This document shows, piece by piece, positions 52,789 through 61,855 of a DNA stretch of 64,000 bases; the stretch's first letter is position 1, and every line of letters begins with the position of its first letter. The notes beneath the pieces are model-generated. The model searched no databases. It was not told the DNA's origin and was given only the letters and a program-made list of their open reading frames with translations. The translations under genes were made by a program, and so were the position numbers. The DNA is from Robertmurraya_A mangrovi (GTDB taxonomy: Bacteria; Bacillota; Bacilli; Bacillales; Cytobacillaceae). The stretch spans positions 1 through 64,000 of the forward strand of contig NZ_JAXOFX010000002.1 of assembly GCF_034427655.1 (NCBI RefSeq), written 5' to 3'.

Positions 52789-55116
52789 ATGGCGAATCAA
52801 TCAGAGATTATTGTTCCCCTCCTGCCACTACGAGGACTGCTAGTATATCCTACAATGGTCCTTCATTTAGATGTAGGGCGTGAAAAGTCAGTTCAAGCCC
52901 TTGAAAAGGCAATGGTAGATGACAGTATCATTTTTTTAACCACTCAAAAGGACATTTCTATCGATGATCCGGGTGAGGATGATTTATACCGTATCGGAAC
53001 CCTTACAAAAGTTAAGCAAATGTTAAAACTGCCTAATGGAACGATTCGTGTATTAGTAGAGGGTTTAAAAAGAGCAGAAATTACTTCATTTATTGATGAA
53101 GATGATCATTATTTAGTAAGCTTAATTACTTACGAAGATAGAGAAACAAAAGATGCAGAAGATCAAGCCTTCATGAGAACGATGCTCGAATATTTTGAAC
53201 AATACATAAAACTGTCGAAAAAAATCTCGGCTGAAACGTATTCAACAGTGGCAGACATCGAGGAACCAGGAAGGTTAGCAGATATTATTGCTTCACACTT
53301 ACCACTTAAGCTGAAAGAGAAGCAAGAAATCTTAGAAACGATCGATGTAAAAGAAAGAATCAACCGAGTGATTGAAATTATTAATAACGAAAAAGAAGTA
53401 TTAAATCTTGAGAAAAAAATTGGCCAGCGAGTAAAGAAGTCGATGGAAAGAACGCAAAAGGAATACTATTTGCGTGAACAAATGAAGGCCATCCAAAAAG
53501 AACTAGGTGATAAAGAAGGAAAAACAGGTGAAGTATCTGAATTAACCGCGAAAATCGAAAAGGCTGGAATGCCGGAAAATGTGAAAAACACAGCTATGCG
53601 AGAGTTAGAGCGTTACGAAAAAGTACCATCTAGTTCGGCTGAAAGCTCTGTTATCCGTAACTATATCGATTGGTTAATCTCTCTTCCTTGGACTAATGCA
53701 ACGGAAGACGATTTAGATATTGAAAAGGCTGAAGGAGTATTAGACGAAGATCACTACGGTCTTGAAAAAGTAAAAGAACGTGTTCTTGAATACTTAGCTG
53801 TACAGAAAATGACGAATTCTCTTAAAGGACCGATTCTTTGTTTAGCTGGCCCTCCTGGAGTAGGTAAAACAAGTTTAGCACGTTCCATTGCTACATCATT
53901 AAATCGTAATTTTGTTCGAATCTCTCTTGGTGGAGTACGTGATGAGTCAGAAATTAGAGGACACAGACGTACTTATGTAGGGGCAATGCCTGGTCGAATT
54001 ATTCAAGGAATGAAAAAAGCTGGGACCATTAACCCTGTATTCCTTTTAGACGAGATTGATAAAATGTCTAGTGATTTCCGTGGAGATCCATCTTCAGCAA
54101 TGCTTGAAGTACTAGATCCTGAGCAAAACCATAACTTTAGCGATCATTATATTGAAGAAACGTATGATTTATCGAAGGTTATGTTTATTGCAACAGCTAA
54201 TGATTTAAGTACGATTCCTGGACCGCTTCGAGATCGTATGGAGATTATTACAATTGCTGGCTACACTGAGCTTGAAAAAATTCATATTGCAAAGGACCAT
54301 CTTTTATCTAAACAGGTTCAAGCACATGGTTTATCAAAAGGACAGCTTCAAGTTCGTGATGATGCGATTCAAAAGGTTGTTCGTTATTATACTCGTGAAG
54401 CAGGTGTTCGTAGCCTAGAACGACAACTGGCAACGATTTGTCGTAAAACGGCTAAAATCATTGTTTCTGGCGAGAAGAAGAAAGTAATTGTTACGGAAAA
54501 AAATGTAGAGGAATTTTTAGGGAAGCCTAAGTTCCGTTATGGTCAGGCTGAACTAGAGGATCAAGTTGGAGTGGCAACTGGTCTTGCATATACTTCTGTT
54601 GGTGGAGATACGCTTCAGATTGAAGTTTCTTTATCACCTGGTAAAGGAAAACTTGTTTTGACAGGTAAGCTTGGAGATGTGATGAAGGAATCTGCGCAAA
54701 CGGCATTTAGTTTTGTGCGATCTAAATCAACTGAGCTTGGAATCGAGCCTGACTTCCACGAGAAAAATGATATTCACATCCACGTACCTGAAGGAGCCGT
54801 TCCTAAGGATGGTCCATCTGCTGGTATCACAATTGCGACAGCTCTCGTATCAGCATTAACTGGTAAACCAATTCATAAAGAAGTGGGAATGACTGGTGAA
54901 ATTACCCTTAGAGGTCGAGTTCTACCAATCGGTGGATTAAAAGAAAAAACGTTAAGTGCTCATAGAGCGGGCTTAACAAAAATTATTATTCCAAAAGACA
55001 ATGAAAAAGATATTGATGACATACCAGATAGTGTAAGAGATGAGTTGAAATTTGTTCTCGTTTCTCATGTTGATGAAGTCCTCAATCATGCTATAAATGG
55101 TGGTGCGCAACAATGA
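52789..55116 (+). CDS. lonA: ATP-dependent protease Lon (LonA)
   Basis: Cytoplasmic protease for misfolded and regulatory proteins (for example SwrA in B. subtilis). The 775-residue protein has the Lon N domain (about 8-205), a coiled coil, an AAA domain (GPPGVGKTSLARSIA, about 355-369; PVFLLDEIDKM) and a protease domain with the Ser677-Lys720 dyad (PKDGPSAGITIAT; PIGGLKEKTL). TTGGAGGTG precedes ATG 52789. It overlaps ysxC by 4 bp. Confidence 0.97.
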   Translation: MANQSEIIVPLLPLRGLLVYPTMVLHLDVGREKSVQALEKAMVDDSIIFLTTQKDISIDDPGEDDLYRIGTLTKVKQMLKLPNGTIRVLVEGLKRAEITSFIDEDDHYLVSLITYEDRETKDAEDQAFMRTMLEYFEQYIKLSKKISAETYSTVADIEEPGRLADIIASHLPLKLKEKQEILETIDVKERINRVIEIINNEKEVLNLEKKIGQRVKKSMERTQKEYYLREQMKAIQKELGDKEGKTGEVSELTAKIEKAGMPENVKNTAMRELERYEKVPSSSAESSVIRNYIDWLISLPWTNATEDDLDIEKAEGVLDEDHYGLEKVKERVLEYLAVQKMTNSLKGPILCLAGPPGVGKTSLARSIATSLNRNFVRISLGGVRDESEIRGHRRTYVGAMPGRIIQGMKKAGTINPVFLLDEIDKMSSDFRGDPSSAMLEVLDPEQNHNFSDHYIEETYDLSKVMFIATANDLSTIPGPLRDRMEIITIAGYTELEKIHIAKDHLLSKQVQAHGLSKGQLQVRDDAIQKVVRYYTREAGVRSLERQLATICRKTAKIIVSGEKKKVIVTEKNVEEFLGKPKFRYGQAELEDQVGVATGLAYTSVGGDTLQIEVSLSPGKGKLVLTGKLGDVMKESAQTAFSFVRSKSTELGIEPDFHEKNDIHIHVPEGAVPKDGPSAGITIATALVSALTGKPIHKEVGMTGEITLRGRVLPIGGLKEKTLSAHRAGLTKIIIPKDNEKDIDDIPDSVRDELKFVLVSHVDEVLNHAINGGAQQ

Positions 55117-55694
55117 AGGTAACGAGTTCAGAAATAGTAATCAGTGCGGTAAAGCCCGACCAGTATCCTGGCGAGGCTTTACCTGAGTTTGCTTTAGCAG
55201 GAAGATCAAATGTAGGGAAGTCTTCTTTCATTAATACGATGCTCAATCGAAGAGGGTTAGCGAGAATTTCCTCTAAACCAGGAAAAACGCAAACGTTAAA
55301 CTTCTATCTAATTAATGAAATTCTCCATTTTGTCGATGTTCCCGGTTACGGCTATGCAAAAGTATCTAAATCCGAGCGAGCAGCTTGGGGGAAAATGATA
55401 GAAACATATTTAACAAATAGAGAACAGCTAAAAGCCGTACTCTTGATTGTAGATTTACGTCATCCTCCTTCAGAAGATGATATTATGATGTACGATTTTC
55501 TAAAACACTATCATATTCCATGTATTGTCATTGCCACAAAAGCGGACAAAATCCCTAGAGGCAAATGGCAAAAGCATTTGAAAGTTACAAGGGAAACATT
55601 AGATTTAGTACAGACAGACACGATTATCGTATTTTCTTCTGAAACAGGAGAAGGTAAAGATAAAGCTTGGTCTGTAATCCAAAGTTATATGTAA
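55113..55694 (+). CDS. ysxC: Ribosome biogenesis GTPase YsxC (EngB)
   Basis: Essential GTPase for 50S subunit assembly. The 193-residue protein has G1 GRSNVGKSSFINTML (about 30-44), G2 region GKTQTLNFY, G3 DVPGYGYAKV (about 74-83), G4 ATKAD (about 148-152) and G5 SSETGEG. Coupled to lonA by an ATGA overlap. A terminator follows. Confidence 0.97.
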   Translation: MKVTSSEIVISAVKPDQYPGEALPEFALAGRSNVGKSSFINTMLNRRGLARISSKPGKTQTLNFYLINEILHFVDVPGYGYAKVSKSERAAWGKMIETYLTNREQLKAVLLIVDLRHPPSEDDIMMYDFLKHYHIPCIVIATKADKIPRGKWQKHLKVTRETLDLVQTDTIIVFSSETGEGKDKAWSVIQSYM

Positions 55695-55700
55695 GAGGGG

Positions 55701-55734
55701 GGCTTAGTAGCTATAGTTACTGAGCCTTTTTTAG
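55701..55734 (+). terminator. Terminator after ysxC
   Basis: GGCTTAGTA and TACTGAGCC pair (one G-T) and TTTTTT follows. Confidence 0.85.
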
Positions 55735-55752
55735 TGTGTGCATGGAGGTGTG

Positions 55753-55992
55753 TTTGTCGAAAAAACGATATATTCGAAAATTCGATGATATATGTAGGAA
55801 AAACGATGATATAACAGTAAAAAACGATGATATCTGAAGCGAAATCGATGATATCTGAACCAAACACGATGATATCAAAGCAAAACATAAAAAAATGCTG
55901 ACATAATTAACAGAAACTAAATATTATTTCATCAAAAAACGCTGACATAACCTCCAGAATCATGATTTAAGCAGCAGAATCGTTGATATAGC
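55753..55992. repeat. Degenerate array with 21-bp period (core CGATGATAT) between ysxC and the next membrane-protein gene
   Basis: Cores CGATGATAT start at 55783, 55804, 55825, 55846 and 55867, exactly 21 bp apart. More degenerate units follow with the same spacing but a phase shift: CGCTGACATAA at 55940, CATGATTTAA at 55961, CGTTGATATA at 55981 (and TGCTGACATAA near 55898, 42 bp before 55940). The header TTTGTCGAAAAAACGATATATT resembles that of the 19475 array in two overlapping parts. Spacers are A-rich and not conserved. Confidence 0.88.
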
Positions 55993-56077
55993 TGCACGAA
56001 GAAAGGATAGTTCAATTAAACGCTGTCAGAATAAGCTTGATTTCAATAGAAAATCGGTACAATTAGATAAAAAATCA

Positions 56078-56112
56078 CAAAAAAGAGACAGTTGCCTTAA
56101 CCTGTCTCTTAA
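56078..56112 (-). terminator. Terminator of the 56119-56604 gene
   Basis: AAGAGACAG (56083-56091) and CTGTCTCTT (56102-56110) form a perfect stem; the A-run at 56077-56084 reads as a T-run on the minus strand. Confidence 0.85.
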
Positions 56113-56118
56113 CTACTA

Positions 56119-56604
56119 TTACTTTTTCTTAAAAAACAATAAATAAGCACCAATGACAATCAGCACTACCGGCCAGAATCTCCAAATAATATTTACTCCG
56201 TTTTCCAACAACCCCAGCCATTCCACCACTTTGTCATAAAATAGTAGTAAAACTGCTAATACTAAAAATAAAATTCCTTGGAATAAACCCGTACCAACTT
56301 TTTGATAGCGCAGTAAAAAACCTAAAGCAATGATTAAAATAAAGGTACCAATATGATCTGGCCAAACTTGAAAATGTTTAATCACATGAAAATGGATGCC
56401 GAAGCCAGTCAAAATGACTCCAGGTAGAATGGCTTCATAGTCCTTCGCAATATAGGCTTGAAATAAAAATGCTAATCCGACGATGGCTAGTAACGTAGGC
56501 CACGTATAAAACTGCTGGAAAATTTCAATCTTAGATTGTTGTAAAAAGAAATAAGTGCCGAAGCCAATGAGGATAAATCCAGGGAATATGCGTTGGTTTT
56601 TCAT
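56119..56604 (-). CDS. Multi-pass membrane protein with LiaI/LiaF-like transmembrane repeats
   Basis: A 161-residue protein with about six hydrophobic segments arranged in pairs: FPGFILIGFGTYFFL, WPTLLAIVGLAFLFQAY, LPGVILTGFGIHF, FILIIALGFLLRY, GILFLVLAVLLLFY and FWPVVLIVIGAYLLFF. The repeated (F/L)PG(F/V)ILxGFG unit suggests an internal duplication, as in LiaI-LiaF-like (DUF5668) domains of envelope-stress proteins. B. subtilis has a membrane protein gene (ysxD) at this place, likely the orthologue. Function unknown. ATG 56604; it is divergent from hemA. Confidence 0.82.
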   Translation of the reverse strand: MKNQRIFPGFILIGFGTYFFLQQSKIEIFQQFYTWPTLLAIVGLAFLFQAYIAKDYEAILPGVILTGFGIHFHVIKHFQVWPDHIGTFILIIALGFLLRYQKVGTGLFQGILFLVLAVLLLFYDKVVEWLGLLENGVNIIWRFWPVVLIVIGAYLLFFKKK

Positions 56605-56852
56605 TTGTTATCACTTCCAGTAAGGTATACTTGAATCATTTTGTTTTTTTTGGTACTGTACATAAGGGAAGACTTGTCGATTCATGACAAGTTAAATATT
56701 TGTATATATTTTGTTAAGAATTGTTTACAGATTAAAACATGTTAGTATAACAGTAAAGCAGTAAGTGTTTACTCGTGCTTTTCAACTATACATTTTATCA
56801 CATGTGTTCATTATCTGTTCACATTTTCATTAAAATATGAAAATCTGACATG

Positions 56853-56867
56853 TTATAATATTTATTA
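56853..56867. promoter_or_regulatory. PerR-like box over the hemA extended -10
   Basis: TGTTATAAT (56851-56859) is an extended -10 with no good -35. TTATAATATTTATTA (56853-56867) matches the PerR motif TTATAATNATTATAA at 12 of 14 defined positions. A further inverted repeat ATTTTCAT/ATGAAAAT (56823-56830, 56837-56844) lies just upstream. hemA is a PerR target in B. subtilis. Confidence 0.55.
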
Positions 56868-56905
56868 GTGTCATTATGCTATTAACTTGGGGGTGTCATG
56901 ATAAT

Positions 56906-58252
56906 ATGCATATTCTAGTTGTCGGTCTAAATTATAAAACTGCCCCTGTCGAAATTCGTGAACGTTTGACGTTTAACCCTTCGCAGTTAGGGGATGCCAT
57001 GAAGAAACTGAGCGGCAAAAAAAGCATCCTAGAAAACGTCATTTTATCAACGTGTAACCGTACTGAAATCTATGCGGTTGTGGATCAACTTCACACTGGC
57101 CGTTATTATATTAAAGAATTTTTATCAGAATGGTTTAATATAGAGCAAAACGAATTTTCTCCGTATCTTTTCATCTATGAACAAGATGGGGCTATTAATC
57201 ATTTATTTAATGTTTCTTGTGGACTGAACTCCATGGTTCTTGGAGAAACACAAATTTTAGGACAGGTGCGTTCAAGCTTCTTATTAGCACAGGAAGACGC
57301 AACAATTGGGACGGTGTTTAACCAATTATTTAAACAAGCCATTACTCTAGCAAAACGTGCTCACTCGGAGACAGACATCGGTGCGAATGCCGTATCTGTT
57401 AGTTATGCAGCCGTTGAGTTAGCGAAGAAGATTTTCGGTTCACTAGAAAAGAAGCATGTTCTTATTTTAGGTGCCGGAAAAATGGGCGAGCTTGCGATAC
57501 AAAATCTTCATAGTAACGGTGCAAGCAAAGTAACGGTTATTAATCGTACTTTTGAAAAAGCACAGAATTTGGCTGAGCGTTTTTCAGGAGAAGCAAAAAC
57601 ATTACAAGAACTACAATGTGCTTTAGTGGAAGCAGATATTTTAATCAGTTCTACTGGTGCGAAAGAGTTTGTTGTAACGAAAGAAATGATGGTTCAAGTA
57701 GAGAAGCTTCGTAAAGGGAAGCCATTATTTATGGTTGATATTGCGGTTCCTCGTGACCTTGACCCAAAACTTGCGGAACTTGAAAGTGTATTTTTATATG
57801 ATATTGATGATCTTGAGGGAATTGTTGAAGCAAACCTTCAAGAACGTAAAAAAGCGGCTGAAAAAATTATGCTTATGATTGAAGGGGAAATTGTTGATTT
57901 CAAACAGTGGCTGAATATGTTGGGTGTTGTTCCTGTTATTTCAGCGCTACGTGAAAAAGCATTAGCTATTCAAGCTGAAACAATGGAAAGTATCGAGAGA
58001 AAGCTTCCGAATCTTTCAGATCGCGACCGTAAAGTATTAAATAAGCATACAAAGAGTATTATTAATCAAATGTTGAAGGACCCAATTTTACAAGCTAAAG
58101 AGTTAGCTGCTAGATCTGATGCTGATCAGGCTTTAGATATGTTCATGAAAATCTTTAATATTGAAGAGCTAGTGAAACAACAACAAGAACCGAAAGCAGC
58201 CAATCACAAGCATGTAACTGTACAGTCAGCACAGGCTTCTTTTCAATCATAA
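56906..58252 (+). CDS. hemA: Glutamyl-tRNA reductase
   Basis: First step of haem synthesis by the C5 route, reducing Glu-tRNA to glutamate-1-semialdehyde. The 448-residue protein has the catalytic Cys50 in LSTCNRTEIYAV, the NADPH domain (VLILGAGKMGELAI, about 190-203) and a C-terminal dimerisation helix. I chose ATG 56906, giving MHILVVGLNYKTAPVEIRE as in B. subtilis, with GGGGGTG upstream; the 10-codon longer frame covers that site. First gene of hemAXCDBL. Confidence 0.96.
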   Translation: MHILVVGLNYKTAPVEIRERLTFNPSQLGDAMKKLSGKKSILENVILSTCNRTEIYAVVDQLHTGRYYIKEFLSEWFNIEQNEFSPYLFIYEQDGAINHLFNVSCGLNSMVLGETQILGQVRSSFLLAQEDATIGTVFNQLFKQAITLAKRAHSETDIGANAVSVSYAAVELAKKIFGSLEKKHVLILGAGKMGELAIQNLHSNGASKVTVINRTFEKAQNLAERFSGEAKTLQELQCALVEADILISSTGAKEFVVTKEMMVQVEKLRKGKPLFMVDIAVPRDLDPKLAELESVFLYDIDDLEGIVEANLQERKKAAEKIMLMIEGEIVDFKQWLNMLGVVPVISALREKALAIQAETMESIERKLPNLSDRDRKVLNKHTKSIINQMLKDPILQAKELAARSDADQALDMFMKIFNIEELVKQQQEPKAANHKHVTVQSAQASFQS

Positions 58253-58267
58253 GCGAGGTTGGAGTCC

Positions 58268-59101
58268 ATGATTGATGTTTATATGACGAGACTTCACGAG
58301 TTGACTGTTGTCTTGTATGCATTTAGTGTACTTTTATATTTTATTGACTTTCTACATCATAACCGGAAGGCGAACCGATTTGCCTTCTGGTTACTTGCAT
58401 TTGTGTGGGTATTACAAACGGCCTTTTTATTTTTTTATATGGTCAAAACAGGTAGATTCCCCGTGCTAACCATTTTTGAAGGGCTCTATTTTTATGCGTG
58501 GGTACTGATTACACTCTCATTAGGGATTAATCGCTTACTTAGAGTAGACTTTATTGTTTTTTTTACAAATGTACTAGGCTTTATTATTATGGCCATTCAT
58601 ACATTCGCTCCGGTTCAATTTGAATCTGAAGTGATGGCACAACAGCTTGTTTCAGAATTATTGTTAATACATATTACAATTGCCATCCTTTCTTATGGAG
58701 CATTCTCCCTTTCATTCGTTTTCTCCTTATTATATTTAATTCAATATGATTTGCTGAAAAGGAAGAAGTGGGGAACTAGATTGTTAAGAATCACCGATTT
58801 ATCAAAGCTTGAACACATGTCATATGTTTTAAATGTTATTGGTGTGCCGATGCTAATGCTAGCGTTAATATTAGGAGTACAGTGGGCTTATATAAAACTT
58901 CCTAATATGATTTGGTACGACCCAAAAGTAGTCGGTTCCTTTAGTGTGTTACTGGTTTATAGTATGTATCTTTATTTAAAGGTCGGAAAAGGAATGTACG
59001 GAAAGTCCTTAGCCCTATGGAATATAGCTTCTTTCTTAATTGTTTTAATTAACTTCTTCTTATTTGGCAAATTATCATTTTTCCATTCTTGGAATTCATA
59101 A
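58268..59101 (+). CDS. hemX: HemX cytochrome c assembly-like membrane protein
   Basis: A 277-residue membrane protein with eight hydrophobic helices, related to CcsA/CcmC-type haem-handling proteins (LLLIHITIAILSYGAFSLSFVFS in its parts; GVQWAYIKLPNMIWYDPKVVGSF has the WAxxxW...WDPK-like segment). In B. subtilis HemX lowers HemA levels. I chose ATG 58268 (GAGGTTGGAG upstream) over TTG 58259. It sits 15 bp after hemA. Confidence 0.92.
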   Translation: MIDVYMTRLHELTVVLYAFSVLLYFIDFLHHNRKANRFAFWLLAFVWVLQTAFLFFYMVKTGRFPVLTIFEGLYFYAWVLITLSLGINRLLRVDFIVFFTNVLGFIIMAIHTFAPVQFESEVMAQQLVSELLLIHITIAILSYGAFSLSFVFSLLYLIQYDLLKRKKWGTRLLRITDLSKLEHMSYVLNVIGVPMLMLALILGVQWAYIKLPNMIWYDPKVVGSFSVLLVYSMYLYLKVGKGMYGKSLALWNIASFLIVLINFFLFGKLSFFHSWNS

Positions 59102-59120
59102 ACGTACATAGGAGGCTCTC

Positions 59121-60056
59121 ATGAGAAAAATTATTGTTGGTTCTAGACGTAGTAAGCTTGCATTAACACAAACAAATTGGGTTATTGATCAATTAAAAAA
59201 GTTAGATTCTTCTTTTGATTTTGAAGTAAAAGAGATAGTTACAAAAGGGGATCAAATTTTAGACGTTACTCTTTCAAAAGTTGGCGGTAAAGGTCTATTT
59301 GTAAAAGAAATTGAGCAAGCGATGCTAGATAAAGAAATTGATATGGCTGTTCATAGTATGAAAGATATGCCGGCTGTTTTACCGGAAGGACTTGTGATTG
59401 GAAGCATTCCATTTAGAGAGGACCACCGTGACGCTTTAATTTCAAAAAATCATGTTTCTTTAAACGACTTGGAAGCCGGTTCTGTTGTAGGAACAAGCAG
59501 TCTTCGTCGTAGTGCACAATTATTAGCTCATAGGCCAGACCTTGAGATTAAATGGATTCGTGGAAATATTGATACAAGATTGGGAAAACTAGAATCAGGT
59601 GAATACGATGCTATTATTTTAGCGGCAGCAGGTCTATCTCGTATGGGTTGGGCAAAGGACGTTGTTACTGAATTTCTAGATGATGAGATGTGTGTACCTG
59701 CTGTAGGGCAAGGCGCATTATCGATTGAATGTCGTGGAAGTGATGAAGAACTTCTACAGCTACTAGAGAAATTTACTTGTCAAAAAACAAGCCAAGCGGT
59801 TTTAGCAGAACGTGCCTATTTACATAAAATGGAGGGTGGCTGCCAAGTACCAATTGCTGGCTATGCTTATATCAATGAAGACTCTGACATTGTGTTAACG
59901 GCACTTGTTGGATCTCCTGATGGAAAAATCATCTATAAAGAACAAGTAAAAGGGCAAGACCCTGAACAAGTTGGTATTCAAGCGGCCAATGCTCTTATTG
60001 AAAAAGGCGCTAAAGATCTGATTGACCAAGTGAAAGCAGAGCTTGATGGAGAATGA
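59121..60056 (+). CDS. hemC: Porphobilinogen deaminase
   Basis: Joins four porphobilinogen molecules into hydroxymethylbilane. The 311-residue protein carries the dipyrromethane cofactor Cys241 in MEGGCQVPIAG, the VHSMKDMPA aspartate region and GTSSLRRSAQLLAHRP. TAGGAGG precedes ATG 59121. It overlaps hemD by 4 bp. Confidence 0.97.
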   Translation: MRKIIVGSRRSKLALTQTNWVIDQLKKLDSSFDFEVKEIVTKGDQILDVTLSKVGGKGLFVKEIEQAMLDKEIDMAVHSMKDMPAVLPEGLVIGSIPFREDHRDALISKNHVSLNDLEAGSVVGTSSLRRSAQLLAHRPDLEIKWIRGNIDTRLGKLESGEYDAIILAAAGLSRMGWAKDVVTEFLDDEMCVPAVGQGALSIECRGSDEELLQLLEKFTCQKTSQAVLAERAYLHKMEGGCQVPIAGYAYINEDSDIVLTALVGSPDGKIIYKEQVKGQDPEQVGIQAANALIEKGAKDLIDQVKAELDGE

Positions 60057-60832
60057 GCTCATGCCTTCCTTTACAAGGAAAGAAAGTTTTAGTTCCAAGG
60101 GGAAAAAAGGAAGCAAAAGCTTTTTCTAATTTAGTTGAACAGTATGGAGGGATTCCGGTTGAAATCCCTCTCATTGCTTTTCGAGCCGTTCAAGAAACAA
60201 CTGAGATTCAACATACGATTGAATCATTACATACATATGACTGGATTATTTTTACAAGCAATGTTACGGTAGAAACGTTCTTTCAGTTATTAGGAGAATT
60301 TGACCGTAATCATTTTCCCAAAATCGCTGTTATCGGAGAAAAGACAGAGCAGACATTGAATCAAAAAAGTCTTTATGTTGATTTTATTCCTGACGATTAC
60401 GTAGCTGAAGGATTTGTTGAAAAGTTTTTACCCATTGTTCATAAAGGCATGAAAATTCTTTTACCAAAGGGGAATTTGGCAAGAGATTATATAGCCACCA
60501 CTTTAAGAGCAAATGGAGTACAAGTCGATGAACGGATCATATATGAGACTTATTTTCCTGAAGAGAATAAAAAAAAATTAGTGGACTTACTTGTCAAGAA
60601 GGACTTAAATATTCTTACTTTTACTAGTCCATCTACTGTGGACCATTTGATTGAAGTGGTTAACGAACATGAACTACATCATTCAATTGAGCCATGCATC
60701 ATTGGCTGTATTGGTCCGATTACAAAGAAAAAATTAGAAGCGCATGGATTGCGTGTTCATGTGATGCCTGAGGTCTATACAGTCAAACATATGTTAGAAG
60801 ATATTTGTACATATATAACAAAGAATCAGTAG
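60053..60832 (+). CDS. hemD: Uroporphyrinogen-III synthase
   Basis: Closes the ring with D-ring inversion. The 259-residue two-domain protein is divergent as usual for HemD; landmarks are VLVPRGKKEAKAFS, DWIIFTSNVTVETFF (about 62-76), LLPKGNLARDYIA and the C-terminal CIIGCIGPITKKKLEAHGLRVHVMPE segment (in parts). The start ATG overlaps the hemC stop (ATGA), so translation is coupled. Confidence 0.94.
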   Translation: MSSCLPLQGKKVLVPRGKKEAKAFSNLVEQYGGIPVEIPLIAFRAVQETTEIQHTIESLHTYDWIIFTSNVTVETFFQLLGEFDRNHFPKIAVIGEKTEQTLNQKSLYVDFIPDDYVAEGFVEKFLPIVHKGMKILLPKGNLARDYIATTLRANGVQVDERIIYETYFPEENKKKLVDLLVKKDLNILTFTSPSTVDHLIEVVNEHELHHSIEPCIIGCIGPITKKKLEAHGLRVHVMPEVYTVKHMLEDICTYITKNQ

Positions 60833-60844
60833 GAGGAATTTATT

Positions 60845-61822
60845 ATGGATTATCAATTCTCTCGCCATCGCAGACTACGTTCAAGTGTGAATTTGCGTGC
60901 AATGGTTCGCGAAAATCACCTTCACCTAGAAGATTTAATTTATCCTTTATTTATTGCTGAAGGAAACGACTATAAAAAAGAGATTTCTTCTATGCCAGGA
61001 GTATTCCAAGTTTCTTTAGACAAGCTTCAAGCTGAAATGGATGAAGTTGTTTCGTTAGGAATTAAATCAGTCTTGCTATTTGGTATTCCACATGAAAAAG
61101 ATGAGTGTGGCCAAGGAGCTTATCATGACCATGGAATTGTTCAAAAGGCAACACGCTTAATCAAAGAACATTACCCAGAAGTGATTGTTATTGCTGATAC
61201 GTGTCTATGCGAATATACAAGCCATGGACACTGTGGAGTGATTGAAAATGGTAAGGTATTAAACGACCCTTCATTAAAATTGTTAGCGGATACAGCGGTT
61301 AGCCAAGCAAGAGCTGGGGCAGATATTATCGCACCTTCTAACATGATGGATGGATTTGTAGCTGCCATCCGTGCTGGTTTAGATGAGGCTGGATTCCACG
61401 ATACACCAATCATGTCTTATGCGGTTAAATATGCTTCTTCTTTCTATGGTCCATTTAGAGAGGCAGCTGAAAGTACACCTCAATTTGGTGACCGTAAAAC
61501 GTATCAAATGGATCCTGCAAACCGTATGGAGGCCTTTAGAGAAGCGGAATCGGATGTACTCGAAGGAGCAGACTTCCTGATTGTAAAGCCTGGCCTTCCG
61601 TACTTAGATATCGTTCGTGATGTGAAAAATAACTTCCAATTACCTGTTGTGATATACAATGTAAGTGGAGAATATTCAATGGTTAAAGCAGCTGCACAAA
61701 ACGGCTGGATTGATGAAAGAAATATCGTTATGGAAATGCTTACAGGGATGAAACGTGCTGGAGCAGATTTAATTATTACGTATCATGCTAAGGATGCAGC
61801 ACGCTGGTTAAAGGAACAATAA
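60845..61822 (+). CDS. hemB: Delta-aminolevulinic acid dehydratase
   Basis: Condenses two aminolevulinic acids to porphobilinogen. The 325-residue protein has the zinc cysteines in DTCLCEYTSHGHCGV (about 118-132), Schiff-base lysines in MSYAVKYASSFYGPF (about 195-209) and FLIVKPGLPYLD (about 246-257). TAGGAGG precedes ATG 60845. The Cys-rich metal site marks it as a zinc-type enzyme. Confidence 0.97.
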   Translation: MDYQFSRHRRLRSSVNLRAMVRENHLHLEDLIYPLFIAEGNDYKKEISSMPGVFQVSLDKLQAEMDEVVSLGIKSVLLFGIPHEKDECGQGAYHDHGIVQKATRLIKEHYPEVIVIADTCLCEYTSHGHCGVIENGKVLNDPSLKLLADTAVSQARAGADIIAPSNMMDGFVAAIRAGLDEAGFHDTPIMSYAVKYASSFYGPFREAAESTPQFGDRKTYQMDPANRMEAFREAESDVLEGADFLIVKPGLPYLDIVRDVKNNFQLPVVIYNVSGEYSMVKAAAQNGWIDERNIVMEMLTGMKRAGADLIITYHAKDAARWLKEQ

Positions 61823-61855
61823 TCGAATCGACAATTCAAACTGGAGGAGATTTTC

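Noticed and set aside
55685..55888. Minus-strand 67-codon frame with a seven-residue repeat (DIIVF-like units)
   Set aside because: The heptad arises because the 21-bp DNA array is read in one frame. There is no ribosome-binding site, it runs into ysxC, and the matching array at 19475 has stops in the equivalent frames.
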